From NCBI RefSeq assembly GCF_035556095.1, contig NZ_DATMFT010000004.1, positions 62,001-126,000 of the forward strand: 64,000 nt of DNA. The letters are read 5' to 3'. This document shows, piece after piece, positions 28,025-36,254 of the stretch. How positions within the stretch are numbered: the stretch's first letter is position 1; every line of letters starts with the position of its first letter. This DNA comes from Parapedobacter sp035556095. Lineage in GTDB: Bacteria; Bacteroidota; Bacteroidia; Sphingobacteriales; Sphingobacteriaceae. A program made the translations under genes and the position numbers. A model generated the notes under the pieces. It was given only the letters and a program-made list of their open reading frames with translations. It was not told the DNA's origin and ran no database searches.

Positions 28025-29605
28025 ATGGCCAGCAGGATAATTGAAATCATGGACACCACGCTGCGCGATGGCGAACAGACATCGGGCGTGTCGTTCTCGG
28101 TTTCTGAAAAACTGACCATCGCGCAATTGCTCTTGGAGGAACTGCAGGTGGATCGGGTGGAGATCGCTTCGGCGCGTGTTTCACAAGGCGAATTTGACTG
28201 TGTGAAAGCGGTAGCCAAATGGGCAGCGGACAATGGTCATCTTGACCGCATCGAGGTCCTCTCGTTTGTAGATGGTGGCAAATCGCTCACTTGGATGCAG
28301 CAAGCTGGCATCAACGTGCAGAACCTGCTTACTAAAGGTTCGCTGAACCACCTGACGCATCAACTGCGGAAAAGTCCACAGCAACACTTCGATGAGATTG
28401 CTGCCGTTATCGAATCGGCCGCCGAAAGCGGCATCCGTACCAACGTGTATCTCGAAGACTGGAGCAATGGCATGCGCCATTCGCCCGACTATGTGCTGCA
28501 ATACCTCGATTTCCTGACATCACAGCCTATCGATCGGATTATGCTGCCCGATACGCTCGGCATCCTTTCGCCAAGCGAAACCGCTGCGTTTGTTTCGTCC
28601 GTACGGACAAGGTACCCCCAAACACGTTTTGATTTCCATGCGCACAACGATTACGACCTCGGTACGGCCAATGTATTGGAAGCCGTAAAAGCCGGCATAA
28701 ATGGATTACACCTCACTGTAAACGGCATGGGCGAACGCGCTGGCAATGCTCCATTGGCAAGTGCAGTAGCAGCAATCAATGACCTACTGACCGATGCCAG
28801 GGTACGCATCAACGAGTCGGCCATTTATACGGTGAGTAAGCTCGTGGAAAACTTTTCCGGCGTACGGATACCCACCAATAAACCGGTGGTGGGCGATAAT
28901 GTCTTCACGCAGACGGCAGGTATCCATGCCGATGGCGACAACAAGAAGAACCTGTATTTCAACGACCTGCTGCCCGAACGTTTCGGCCGCAAGCGCAAAT
29001 ACGCATTGGGCAAGACTTCAGGCAAAGCGAATATCGAAAGAAATCTGCAAGAGCTTGGTCTCAAGCTGAATGAAGAAGATCTGAAAAAGGTGACCCAGCG
29101 TGTGATCGAACTCGGTGATAAAAAGGAGACCGTAACCATGGAGGATCTCCCCTACATCATTTCCGACGTGCTGACCACCGGCACCCAGGAACTGCAGATA
29201 TTAGTGGAATCGTACGTACTTACACATGCCAAGGGCCTCCGCCCATCGGCAACCATCGCCGTACGGATAAATAGCAAACTGTTTGAAGAACATGCGCAGG
29301 GGGATGGTCAGTTCGATGCCTTTATGAACGCACTGACGATGGCTTATTCAAAAAATAATATCCGGCTACCGGAATTGATAGATTATAATGTGCGGATTGC
29401 ACCGGGAAGCAGTTCGGATGCACTCTGTGAAACCACCATCACTTGGCAAACGGACAAACGGACATTTTCAACCCGCGGATTGGATTCGGACCAAACCGTA
29501 TCGGCCATCAAGGCGACCCAGAAAATGCTGAATATCCTCCCAGACATTAGACATCAGACTCTTGATAGTAGACATTGGACACTAAATTTTAGATTTAAAT
29601 ATTAG
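28025..29605 (+). CDS. cimA: (R)-Citramalate synthase, Leptospira CimA type
   Basis: 526 aa, usually mislabelled as a second 2-isopropylmalate synthase. The whole protein follows the Leptospira CimA pattern I recall: DTTLRDGEQTSGVSFSVSEKL, VEIASARVS, NLLTKGSL, VYLEDWSNGMR, HAHNDYDLGTAN, GERAGNAPL, ERFGRKRKYALGK, and a C-terminal regulatory domain. The pyruvate-pocket residues Leu81, Leu104 and Tyr144 of that enzyme correspond, with a constant offset of two, to Leu79, Leu102 and Tyr142 here. It would condense acetyl-CoA and pyruvate to citramalate, which LeuC, LeuD and LeuB turn into 2-oxobutanoate for isoleucine. The last 20 residues (507-526) are encoded by a heptamer repeat array and are probably not part of the fold. 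Confidence 0.82.
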   Translation: MASRIIEIMDTTLRDGEQTSGVSFSVSEKLTIAQLLLEELQVDRVEIASARVSQGEFDCVKAVAKWAADNGHLDRIEVLSFVDGGKSLTWMQQAGINVQNLLTKGSLNHLTHQLRKSPQQHFDEIAAVIESAAESGIRTNVYLEDWSNGMRHSPDYVLQYLDFLTSQPIDRIMLPDTLGILSPSETAAFVSSVRTRYPQTRFDFHAHNDYDLGTANVLEAVKAGINGLHLTVNGMGERAGNAPLASAVAAINDLLTDARVRINESAIYTVSKLVENFSGVRIPTNKPVVGDNVFTQTAGIHADGDNKKNLYFNDLLPERFGRKRKYALGKTSGKANIERNLQELGLKLNEEDLKKVTQRVIELGDKKETVTMEDLPYIISDVLTTGTQELQILVESYVLTHAKGLRPSATIAVRINSKLFEEHAQGDGQFDAFMNALTMAYSKNNIRLPELIDYNVRIAPGSSSDALCETTITWQTDKRTFSTRGLDSDQTVSAIKATQKMLNILPDIRHQTLDSRHWTLNFRFKY

Positions 29606-29611
29606 ATACGA
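29542..29611 (+). repeat. Heptamer array, family D, overlapping the 3' end of cimA
   Basis: Ten consecutive 7-mers: AGACATT AGACATC AGACTCT TGATAGT AGACATT GGACACT AAATTTT AGATTTA AATATTA GATACGA. The cimA stop codon (29603-29605) lies inside the array, so 20 codons are repeat-derived. Confidence 0.8.
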
Positions 29612-29649
29612 GAACAAGGATGAAGGATTGGTCTTCGGGCCTTCAGACT

Positions 29650-29684
29650 TTTTTAATTTTGACTTTTAACTTTTGACTTTATAA
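29650..29684 (+). repeat. Heptamer array, family B (upstream of leuB)
   Basis: TTTTTAA TTTTGAC TTTTAAC TTTTGAC TTTATAA in exact 7-bp steps, ending four bases before the leuB ATG at 29689. It shares its words with the ilvB-ilvN spacer 9 kb away. Confidence 0.85.
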
Positions 29685-29688
29685 AAAA

Positions 29689-30780
29689 ATGGAACTAAAT
29701 ATAGCGCAGTTGCCCGGCGACGGAATCGGGCCTGAAGTTGTTGCACAAGCGGTAAAAGTAATTGATGCGGTTGCCGAGAAATTCGGACATCAAGTGAACT
29801 GGACGTCCGGTTTGACCGGGGCCGCGGCCATTGATGCCGTAGGCGACCCCTATCCGGAAGCTACCCACGAAATCTGCATGGCAGCTGATGCCGTGCTGTT
29901 TGGTGCCATTGGCCACCCCCGTTATGACAACGACCCCAAAGCCCCCGTACGTCCTGAACAGGGTCTCTTGAAAATGCGCAAAAAACTCGGTCTATTTGCT
30001 AATGTACGGCCTACGTTTACGTTTCCTTCACTGATTGACAACTCGCCTTTGAAAAGGGAACGCATCGAAGGAACGGACCTGATCATTCTCCGCGAGCTTA
30101 CCGGCGGCATCTACTTTGGCGAGCGTGGGCGGAAAGACGGTGGCGATACCGCATTCGATACCTGTACCTACACCCGCGAAGAAGTGCAGCGCTTGGCAAA
30201 GCTGGGCTTTGAGATGGCCATGAACCGCCGCAAGAAGCTTTGCTGCGTGGATAAGGCAAACGTACTTGAAAGTTCTCGCTTATGGCGTGAAACGGTACAA
30301 GACATGGAAAAGGATTTTCCCGAAGTGGAAGTAAGCTATGAATTTGTAGATGCCGTAGCCATGCGTTTGGTCCAGTGGCCCAGTGCTTATGATGTGTTGA
30401 TTACCGAAAACCTCTTCGGCGACATCCTCACGGACGAAGCTTCCGTCATTTCGGGCTCTATGGGGTTGATGCCTTCGGCTTCCATTGGTATACATACCTC
30501 CCTATTCGAGCCGATACACGGGTCTTACCCGCAGGCAGCGGGTAAAGACATCGCCAACCCACTAGCAACGGTCCTTTCGGCCGCCATGCTGTTAGAAGAT
30601 GTATTTGGCCTCAATGATGAGGCGGCCCTCATCCGGGAAATTGTCAACAAATCGCTGGCTGAAGGTGTTGTCACCGAAGATCTGTCGGGGAAAAACAAGG
30701 CGTATAAGACCAGCGAAGTAGGTGATTGGTTAGCAGCTCAAGTGAGGCTGGATGAAGCTGTGGAAACTTCAGCTTCATGA
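29689..30780 (+). CDS. leuB: 3-Isopropylmalate dehydrogenase
   Basis: 363 aa metal-dependent beta-decarboxylating dehydrogenase: GDGIGPEVVAQAVKV, LRELTGGIYFGERG, and the C-terminal FEPIHGSYPQAAGKDIANP signature. It oxidises and decarboxylates 3-isopropylmalate, and by inference 3-methylmalate from the CimA route. Its TGA overlaps the ilvA ATG (ATGA at 30777-30780), which indicates translational coupling. Confidence 0.97.
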   Translation: MELNIAQLPGDGIGPEVVAQAVKVIDAVAEKFGHQVNWTSGLTGAAAIDAVGDPYPEATHEICMAADAVLFGAIGHPRYDNDPKAPVRPEQGLLKMRKKLGLFANVRPTFTFPSLIDNSPLKRERIEGTDLIILRELTGGIYFGERGRKDGGDTAFDTCTYTREEVQRLAKLGFEMAMNRRKKLCCVDKANVLESSRLWRETVQDMEKDFPEVEVSYEFVDAVAMRLVQWPSAYDVLITENLFGDILTDEASVISGSMGLMPSASIGIHTSLFEPIHGSYPQAAGKDIANPLATVLSAAMLLEDVFGLNDEAALIREIVNKSLAEGVVTEDLSGKNKAYKTSEVGDWLAAQVRLDEAVETSAS

Positions 30781-32009
30781 AAAACCGTACCGAAGCGGCG
30801 GCCGAACGCTTGGCGGGGGTGGTAACACACACCCCGCTTCAGTATAGCCAGCGGTTATCGGAAAAGTACACCGCTGCCGTGTACCTCAAGCGGGAGGACC
30901 TGCAGGTAGTCCGCTCATACAAACTACGCGGAGCCTACAACAAAATCAGCAAACTCACGGAAGCCGAACGCGCTAACGGCGTGGTATGTGCCAGTGCCGG
31001 CAACCATGCACAGGGGGTAGCTTTTTCATGTAAGCGACTAGGCATCAAAGGGGTCATATTCATGCCCGGCCCTACCCCACGGCAAAAAATCAGTCAAACG
31101 GAGATGTTTGGCGGCGACCGTATCGAAATTATTCTTACTGGCGACACCTTCGACGACTGCCAACAGGCTGCTACGGCATACTGTACCAAACACGGACTCA
31201 CCTTCATCCATCCCTTTGACGACCCCGATATCATCGAGGGCCAGGGCACCGTGGGTGTCGAAATCCTGCAAGACCTACCCGCCACCGATATGGTTATCGT
31301 TCCCATTGGCGGCGGTGGCCTCATCTCAGGGATAGGGAATTATTTCAAAGAAACGAAGCCGGAAATCGCCCTCCTTGGCGTGGAACCCGAAGGCGCTCCC
31401 TCCATGAAAGCCGCATTGGCAAATGGCGGACCGATAACCCTCAATGAAATCAACCGTTTTGTAGATGGTGCTGCGGTAAAACGAATCGGTGACCTTACCT
31501 ATCGGTACGGGAGCGCATTATTGGACGATGTACAACTTATTCCCGAGGGGAAAATCTGCACCACCATCCTCGAACTGTATAACAAGGATGCGATTGTGGC
31601 CGAACCTGCAGGCGCGCTCGCCGTCGCCGCACTCGATGCTTATGCCGAACAAATCAGGGGTAAAAACGTGGTATGTGTCATAAGCGGTGGTAATAACGAT
31701 ATCGACCGTATGGCAGAAATTAAGGAGTTATCCCTGCTGTATGAAGGGCTCAAACACTACTTCATTGTCCGCTTCCCCCAGCGCCCGGGTGCGCTGAAGT
31801 TATTCGTTAATGAAGTCTTGGGCCAACACGATGACATTACCCGATTCGAATTCATTAAAAAAACCCAGCGTGAACGTGGACCGGCACTGGTTGGTATCGA
31901 GTTGCAACATGCCGCCGATTATACAGCACTGATCGACCGTATGCGCAAACATCGCTTCGATTTTAAGGAAGTAAATAACGATCCGACGTTGTTCGAATAC
32001 TTGATTTGA
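30777..32009 (+). CDS. ilvA: Threonine ammonia-lyase (threonine dehydratase)
   Basis: 410 aa PLP enzyme. The PLP lysine lies in VRSYKLRGAYNK; the glycine-rich phosphate loop is IPIGGGGLISG. A single C-terminal ACT-like domain (about 325-410) is present, so it is the shorter one-ACT form, not the 514-aa E. coli form. It deaminates threonine to 2-oxobutanoate for isoleucine. It is the last gene of the cluster, coupled to leuB by a 4-bp overlap. Confidence 0.94.
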   Translation: MKNRTEAAAERLAGVVTHTPLQYSQRLSEKYTAAVYLKREDLQVVRSYKLRGAYNKISKLTEAERANGVVCASAGNHAQGVAFSCKRLGIKGVIFMPGPTPRQKISQTEMFGGDRIEIILTGDTFDDCQQAATAYCTKHGLTFIHPFDDPDIIEGQGTVGVEILQDLPATDMVIVPIGGGGLISGIGNYFKETKPEIALLGVEPEGAPSMKAALANGGPITLNEINRFVDGAAVKRIGDLTYRYGSALLDDVQLIPEGKICTTILELYNKDAIVAEPAGALAVAALDAYAEQIRGKNVVCVISGGNNDIDRMAEIKELSLLYEGLKHYFIVRFPQRPGALKLFVNEVLGQHDDITRFEFIKKTQRERGPALVGIELQHAADYTALIDRMRKHRFDFKEVNNDPTLFEYLI

Positions 32010-32339
32010 TAACACGGGAACCGTGGTCGGCTGAGCGTATTAACATATCAATAAATATACCGAAAACAGCAAGCATTTCTCCACAGTCCTTATTACTGGA
32101 AGGAACACAACGAACACATAATACTAATAACCAACACATTAAACCTACACTAGCAAACAGCATTTATCCACAATGTGTATAATTCCACATCTGTTGATAA
32201 CAATTGCTACCTACCTGGAATTAAATAGCTGATATTTGTTCAAAGGCTACAACTTACCAACCACACGGCGAAAATAATCGGAAGCAACCCAATAAACATT
32301 TGGCTTCCGGTAGATGTTGAACAATAAATTTTATAGCGT
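32010..32339 (+). other. Intergenic region ahead of the nrd operon
   Basis: 330 bp between ilvA and the nrd operon. It holds the DnaA-box cluster described separately and a possible promoter: TTG at 32204-32206, 24 bp, then GATATTTG at 32231-32238 (one mismatch to TAnnTTTG). About 100 bp of leader follow. No terminator for ilvA was recognised. Confidence 0.5.
32077..32200. promoter_or_regulatory. Cluster of DnaA-box sequences upstream of the nrd operon
   Basis: TTATCCACA at 32164-32172 (plus) and TTATACACA on the minus strand at 32174-32182 are exact DnaA 9-mers facing each other one base apart, forming an imperfect 19-bp palindrome. One-mismatch boxes lie at 32077-32085 (TTCTCCACA, plus) and 32192-32200 (TTATCAACA, minus). 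The placement just upstream of the possible nrd promoter resembles the DnaA control known for E. coli nrdAB. An NrdR-type operator is an alternative reading of the palindrome. Confidence 0.55.
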
Positions 32340-32576
32340 ATGACACGGATTATTAAGTTCGAAAAAAATGATTGTGCGCCCTGCAACCAAGTGTCGGATT
32401 TTCTCGACCGCAGGGGTATTTCCTATGAAAAAGTGAATCCGTTTGACAAGCCGGAGCTAGCCATCCAATACAAGGTCCGCACCGTGCCCACTGTCATCGT
32501 GCTGAACCAAGATCAAGAAACCCAACGCATCATCGGATTCAAGCCGGAAGAACTATCAGCCTTGACCGTACAATAA
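32340..32576 (+). CDS. Small thioredoxin/NrdH-like redoxin
   Basis: 78 aa thioredoxin-fold protein with redox motif C12-A-P-C15 and the cis-Pro segment VRTVPTVIVLNQ. Its place ahead of nrdI, nrdE and nrdF suggests that it is the NrdH-type electron donor to the class Ib reductase. The CAPC motif is closer to a thioredoxin than to classical NrdH (CxQC), so a general thioredoxin role cannot be excluded. Confidence 0.8.
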   Translation: MTRIIKFEKNDCAPCNQVSDFLDRRGISYEKVNPFDKPELAIQYKVRTVPTVIVLNQDQETQRIIGFKPEELSALTVQ

Positions 32577-32639
32577 CCCGCCGAGCCCAGCGAGCCTGTA
32601 TTAGGCACGTGCGGTATGGCATCATAACACGAAATAAAG

Positions 32640-32660
32640 ACCCCCTCGGTATGTGGGGGT
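32640..32660 (+). terminator. Hairpin between the redoxin gene and nrdI
   Basis: ACCCCC (32640-32645) pairs with GGGGGT (32655-32660) with a 9-nt loop, followed by only TT. It could be a partial terminator, or an mRNA processing or stability hairpin that sets relative expression of nrdI-nrdE-nrdF. Confidence 0.45.
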
Positions 32661-32684
32661 TTGGCATCTAAAAAGGTTCGCAAC

Positions 32685-33098
32685 ATGGAGCGGATATATT
32701 ACGATAGTAAAACAGGCAACGTAGAACGGTTTATGCATAAGGTGGCCGAAGTGACGGGTTGGGAAACACAGAAAATCCAACCGGATACGGTAGCCGTTCA
32801 GGAAGGTCATCTAGTAACGTTCACCACGCGGTTCGGAGAAATCCCCGAAACCACGAAAAACTTTCTAGCGCAGGCAAGCCCATATATCCTATCTGTATCG
32901 TCGAGCGGAAACCGGAATTGGGGACAGAATTTCGCCGTTGCCGGAAACAAGATCGCCATCGAATACGGTATCCCATTGGCCTTGAAATTTGAGCTATCGG
33001 GAACCAACGAAGACATTAACGAATTTATCGCCATCATCAAAGCAAGGAAAAACCATGGTAACAAACGAGGTAGCAAAGAGCTGGATACTGCTCAATAA
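32685..33098 (+). CDS. nrdI: Flavodoxin-like NrdI protein
   Basis: 137 aa from the ATG at 32685; the longer ORF begins with a TTG eight codons earlier, beside the hairpin. IYYDSKTGNVERFMHKV is the FMN phosphate loop in NrdI form, and SSGNRNWGQNFAVAG near the end is the family's flavin loop. NrdI supplies the oxidant that activates the Mn2-tyrosyl radical cofactor of NrdF. It overlaps nrdE by 44 bp. Confidence 0.9.
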   Translation: MERIYYDSKTGNVERFMHKVAEVTGWETQKIQPDTVAVQEGHLVTFTTRFGEIPETTKNFLAQASPYILSVSSSGNRNWGQNFAVAGNKIAIEYGIPLALKFELSGTNEDINEFIAIIKARKNHGNKRGSKELDTAQ

Positions 33099-35160
33099 CG
33101 AAATCATGATCAAGAACGATGAGGAATTTAGCCTGCACAAGGACAAAGAGGCTGTGCGCGCTTATTTCCTTGAGTATGTCAATAAAAACACGGTATTCTT
33201 TTATACCCTCAAAGAAAAAATAGACTACCTCATCGAAAACAACTATTACATCAATTTCTATGAGTGGTTTACCTTTGAAGAGATGGAGCGGGTATACGAT
33301 TTCATCGCTTCAAAAAAGTTCCGCTTCGCCTCGTTCATGAGTGCGTTCAAGTTTTTCCAAAGCTATGCCCTGCGGGATGACTCGGGCGAGAAATTCCTGG
33401 AACGCTACGAAGATCGCGTTGCTGCGGTATCGTTGTTCCTTGCCCGCCATGGTGGAATAGAGCAGGCCTTGGAATACGCCGAACTCTTGATCAACCAAGA
33501 ATACCAACCCGCTACCCCTACATTCCTCAATGCAGGCAAAAAACGTTCGGGTGAATTGGTGTCCTGTTTTCTCGACGAAATCGGCGACAACCTCAATGGC
33601 ATCGGCTATGCGGTCGATTCAGCGATGAAGTTGTCGTCTATCGGTGGTGGTGTTTCATTCAATATTTCGAAAATCCGCGCCCGGGGCGAAGCCATAAAAG
33701 GCGTGGAAGGACGTGCCGGTGGTGTGCTGCCCATCATGAAAATCCTCGAAGATACCTTCTCTTATGCCAACCAGTTGGGCCAGCGGCCGGGAGCGGGAGC
33801 GGTGTACCTCAACATCTTCCATTCGGATATCGAAGAATTCCTTGATTGTAAGAAAATCAACGTGGATGAGAAGGTCCGCATCAAGTCGCTATCCATCGGT
33901 GTAATCGTGCCCGACAAGTTCATGGAACTGGCAACCAAGGACGAACCCTGTTACTTAATTTATCCGCATACGGTGATGCAGGAATATGGCCAACCGCTGG
34001 ATAACTTGGATATGGACGAAATGTACGATGAGCTTGTGACCAATCCGAAGATAAAGAAACGTAAAATCAATGCCCGCCACCTATTGGTCAAGATTGCCCA
34101 AACACAGAAGGAAAGCGGTTATCCATACATCTTCTTTAAAGAGAACGCCAATAAGCAACATGCATTGAACGGTATCGGCAAGGTTAAATTTTCTAACCTC
34201 TGTACCGAGATCATGCAGGTATCCGAGGTATCCGACATCAACATCTACGGACAGGAAGACACCATCCGGTACGGCATCTCATGTAACCTAGGCTCACTCA
34301 ATATCGCGACCGTAATGGATAACAAGCGGATTAAGGAGTCTGTAAAAACGGCTATGCGCGCGCTCACCATGGTAACCGATGTGACCGATATCGCTATGGT
34401 GCCGTCTATCCAAAAAGCTAACCGCGAACTGCACAGCGTAGGCTTAGGTGCGATGAACCTTCACGGCTTCCTCGCGAAGAATTTCATCATGTATGAAAGT
34501 GAGGAAGCATTGGATTTTGCCAACGTCTTCTTCATGATGGTCAACTATTATTCGCTTCAGGCATCCATGGAAATAGCCCGTGAGCGGAAGCAAACGTTCG
34601 AAGGTTTCGAGAAAACGGCTTATGCCGATGGGTCGTATTTCGACAAATACGTTAATCGCGATTACTTCCCCACCACCATTAAGGTGACCGAATTGTTCGC
34701 TGGTGTCGACATCCCTTCGATGGAAGATTGGAAAGCATTGAAACAGCAAGTGCAGGAGCATGGCATATACCACGCTTATCGGATAGCCATTGCACCCAAC
34801 CAGTCGACCTCGTACATCATGAACGCTACCGCTTCGGTTATGCCGATCGTAGATACCATTGAAGTGCGGGAGTATGGCGATAGCACCACTTATTACCCCA
34901 TGCCCTACCTCACCAACGATAATTACTTCTATTACAAATCGGCATACGATATGGACCAGATGAAGGTATTGCGGTTGATTTCCGTTATCCAACGGCACGT
35001 GGACCAGGGCATTTCCACCATTCTGCATACCAACTCAAAAGACAATACCCGCGATTTGGCAAAATACTATATCTATGGGCATAAAATGGGGTTGAAATCG
35101 CTGTATTACACGCGTACGCGGAAGTCATCGATCAACGAATGTGTATCGTGCTCGGCGTAG
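33055..35160 (+). CDS. nrdE: Class Ib ribonucleoside-diphosphate reductase, alpha subunit
   Basis: 701 aa from the ATG at 33055, preceded by AAGGA; the longer reading start lies deep in nrdI. The catalytic NLCTE (Asn, Cys, Glu of the active site) and the first redox Cys in GELVSCFLDE are seen, and the mobile C-terminal CVSC relays electrons from the redoxin. There is no N-terminal ATP-cone, as expected for NrdE. It reduces NDPs to dNDPs in complex with NrdF. The 44-bp overlap with nrdI favours coupled translation. Confidence 0.95.
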   Translation: MVTNEVAKSWILLNNEIMIKNDEEFSLHKDKEAVRAYFLEYVNKNTVFFYTLKEKIDYLIENNYYINFYEWFTFEEMERVYDFIASKKFRFASFMSAFKFFQSYALRDDSGEKFLERYEDRVAAVSLFLARHGGIEQALEYAELLINQEYQPATPTFLNAGKKRSGELVSCFLDEIGDNLNGIGYAVDSAMKLSSIGGGVSFNISKIRARGEAIKGVEGRAGGVLPIMKILEDTFSYANQLGQRPGAGAVYLNIFHSDIEEFLDCKKINVDEKVRIKSLSIGVIVPDKFMELATKDEPCYLIYPHTVMQEYGQPLDNLDMDEMYDELVTNPKIKKRKINARHLLVKIAQTQKESGYPYIFFKENANKQHALNGIGKVKFSNLCTEIMQVSEVSDINIYGQEDTIRYGISCNLGSLNIATVMDNKRIKESVKTAMRALTMVTDVTDIAMVPSIQKANRELHSVGLGAMNLHGFLAKNFIMYESEEALDFANVFFMMVNYYSLQASMEIARERKQTFEGFEKTAYADGSYFDKYVNRDYFPTTIKVTELFAGVDIPSMEDWKALKQQVQEHGIYHAYRIAIAPNQSTSYIMNATASVMPIVDTIEVREYGDSTTYYPMPYLTNDNYFYYKSAYDMDQMKVLRLISVIQRHVDQGISTILHTNSKDNTRDLAKYYIYGHKMGLKSLYYTRTRKSSINECVSCSA

Positions 35161-35166
35161 CTCTGC

Positions 35167-35201
35167 GAGTAAAGAGTAAAGAGTAAAGAGTAAGGAGCAA
35201 A
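35167..35201 (+). repeat. Heptamer array, family C (nrdE-nrdF spacer)
   Basis: GAGTAAA GAGTAAA GAGTAAA GAGTAAG GAGCAAA: five 7-mers, three of them identical, between the nrdE stop and the nrdF start. It is the most regular array in the window, so the one most likely to vary in copy number. Confidence 0.9.
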
Positions 35202-35215
35202 AAAGCAAAACCATC

Positions 35216-36199
35216 ATGAAACAATATAAAGCCGTCAATTGGAACGAACCGGAAAATGACTATGCATTGATGTTTTGGGAACAGAACATCAAACAATTCT
35301 GGATAGACACCGAATACATTCCTTCTAAAGATATCGACAGTTGGAAGGCCCTTTCCCCCGAAATGCGGGAGTGTTACAAAAAAGCATTGGGTGGACTTAC
35401 ACTACTCGATACGCTGCAAAGTCACACAGGCATGCCGAAAATCATGGATCATATCGATTCATTGCAGAACAAATCGGTACTAGCATACATGTGCATGATG
35501 GAAGCCATCCACGCCAAGTCATACTCGACCATCTTCACCACAGTGGCTACGTCGCGCGATATCGAAGACATCTTCCAATGGGTACAGAACAACAAATACC
35601 TGCAGTTTAAGGCATCAACTATCGATAAACATTACCGTAAATTGGCCGATGCCGATATCAGCAAGGAAGATCTGTTCATGGGCTTATGCGCCTCGGTATT
35701 CCTGGAATCCTTCCTGTTCTATAGCGGTTTCTTCATCCCGCTGTGGCTTTGCGGACAGGGACATATGGTGGCCAGCGCGGACATTATCAAGAAAATTGTA
35801 GCCGACGAGTCTATTCACGGCGTATTTGTAGGGCTGCTGGCGCAGGATGTTTACAAAACACTCCCCCACCCCGAAAAGACGAAAGAAAAGTTGTTGGAAC
35901 TGCTCAACGAACTGTACGAGAATGAGCTCAAGTATACCGAAGAGATTTATACCGAAGTGGGCTTAACGGCCGAAGTGAAAGAATATGTACGCTACAATGC
36001 GAATAAAGCGCTGATGAACCTGGGCTTCGAACCCATCTTTGAGGTCAAGCGGGTAAACCCGATTGTATTGAACGGACTCAGCGTAGAAACCACCCAACAT
36101 GATTTCTTCTCCAAGAAATCCACCAACTACGAAAAAGCAACGGAAATCGTACACCTTCGCGACGAAGATTTCGTGATGGACACGTCGATAGCCATATAA
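35216..36199 (+). CDS. nrdF: Class Ib ribonucleoside-diphosphate reductase, beta subunit
   Basis: 327 aa. The dimetal ligands expected of NrdF are all present: Asp65, Glu96, His99, Glu164, Glu198, His201; the radical Tyr is Tyr103 in HAKSYSTIF. With NrdI in the operon, a dimanganese-tyrosyl cofactor is likely. It generates the radical passed to NrdE. It ends the nrd operon at a strong terminator. Confidence 0.95.
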   Translation: MKQYKAVNWNEPENDYALMFWEQNIKQFWIDTEYIPSKDIDSWKALSPEMRECYKKALGGLTLLDTLQSHTGMPKIMDHIDSLQNKSVLAYMCMMEAIHAKSYSTIFTTVATSRDIEDIFQWVQNNKYLQFKASTIDKHYRKLADADISKEDLFMGLCASVFLESFLFYSGFFIPLWLCGQGHMVASADIIKKIVADESIHGVFVGLLAQDVYKTLPHPEKTKEKLLELLNELYENELKYTEEIYTEVGLTAEVKEYVRYNANKALMNLGFEPIFEVKRVNPIVLNGLSVETTQHDFFSKKSTNYEKATEIVHLRDEDFVMDTSIAI

Positions 36200-36203
36200 T
36201 GAG

Positions 36204-36232
36204 AAAAAGGGGGCTTCACAGCCCCCCTTTTT
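36204..36232. terminator. Bidirectional terminator between nrdF and the TonB receptor gene
   Basis: AAAAAGGGGGCT (36204-36215) pairs with AGCCCCCCTTTTT (36220-36232), one bulged C, loop TCAC. The A- and T-flanks allow termination on both strands of this convergent junction. Confidence 0.9.
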
Positions 36233-36254
36233 CCCGCTACCTTTTCCCTTAACG

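Noticed and set aside
28025..29605. A redundant second leuA
   Set aside because: Sequence pattern and pocket residues fit Leptospira-type citramalate synthase better than 2-isopropylmalate synthase.
32077..32200. Chromosome replication origin
   Set aside because: There are DnaA boxes, but no strong AT-rich unwinding region, no origin-linked genes and only two exact boxes; regulation of nrd is simpler.
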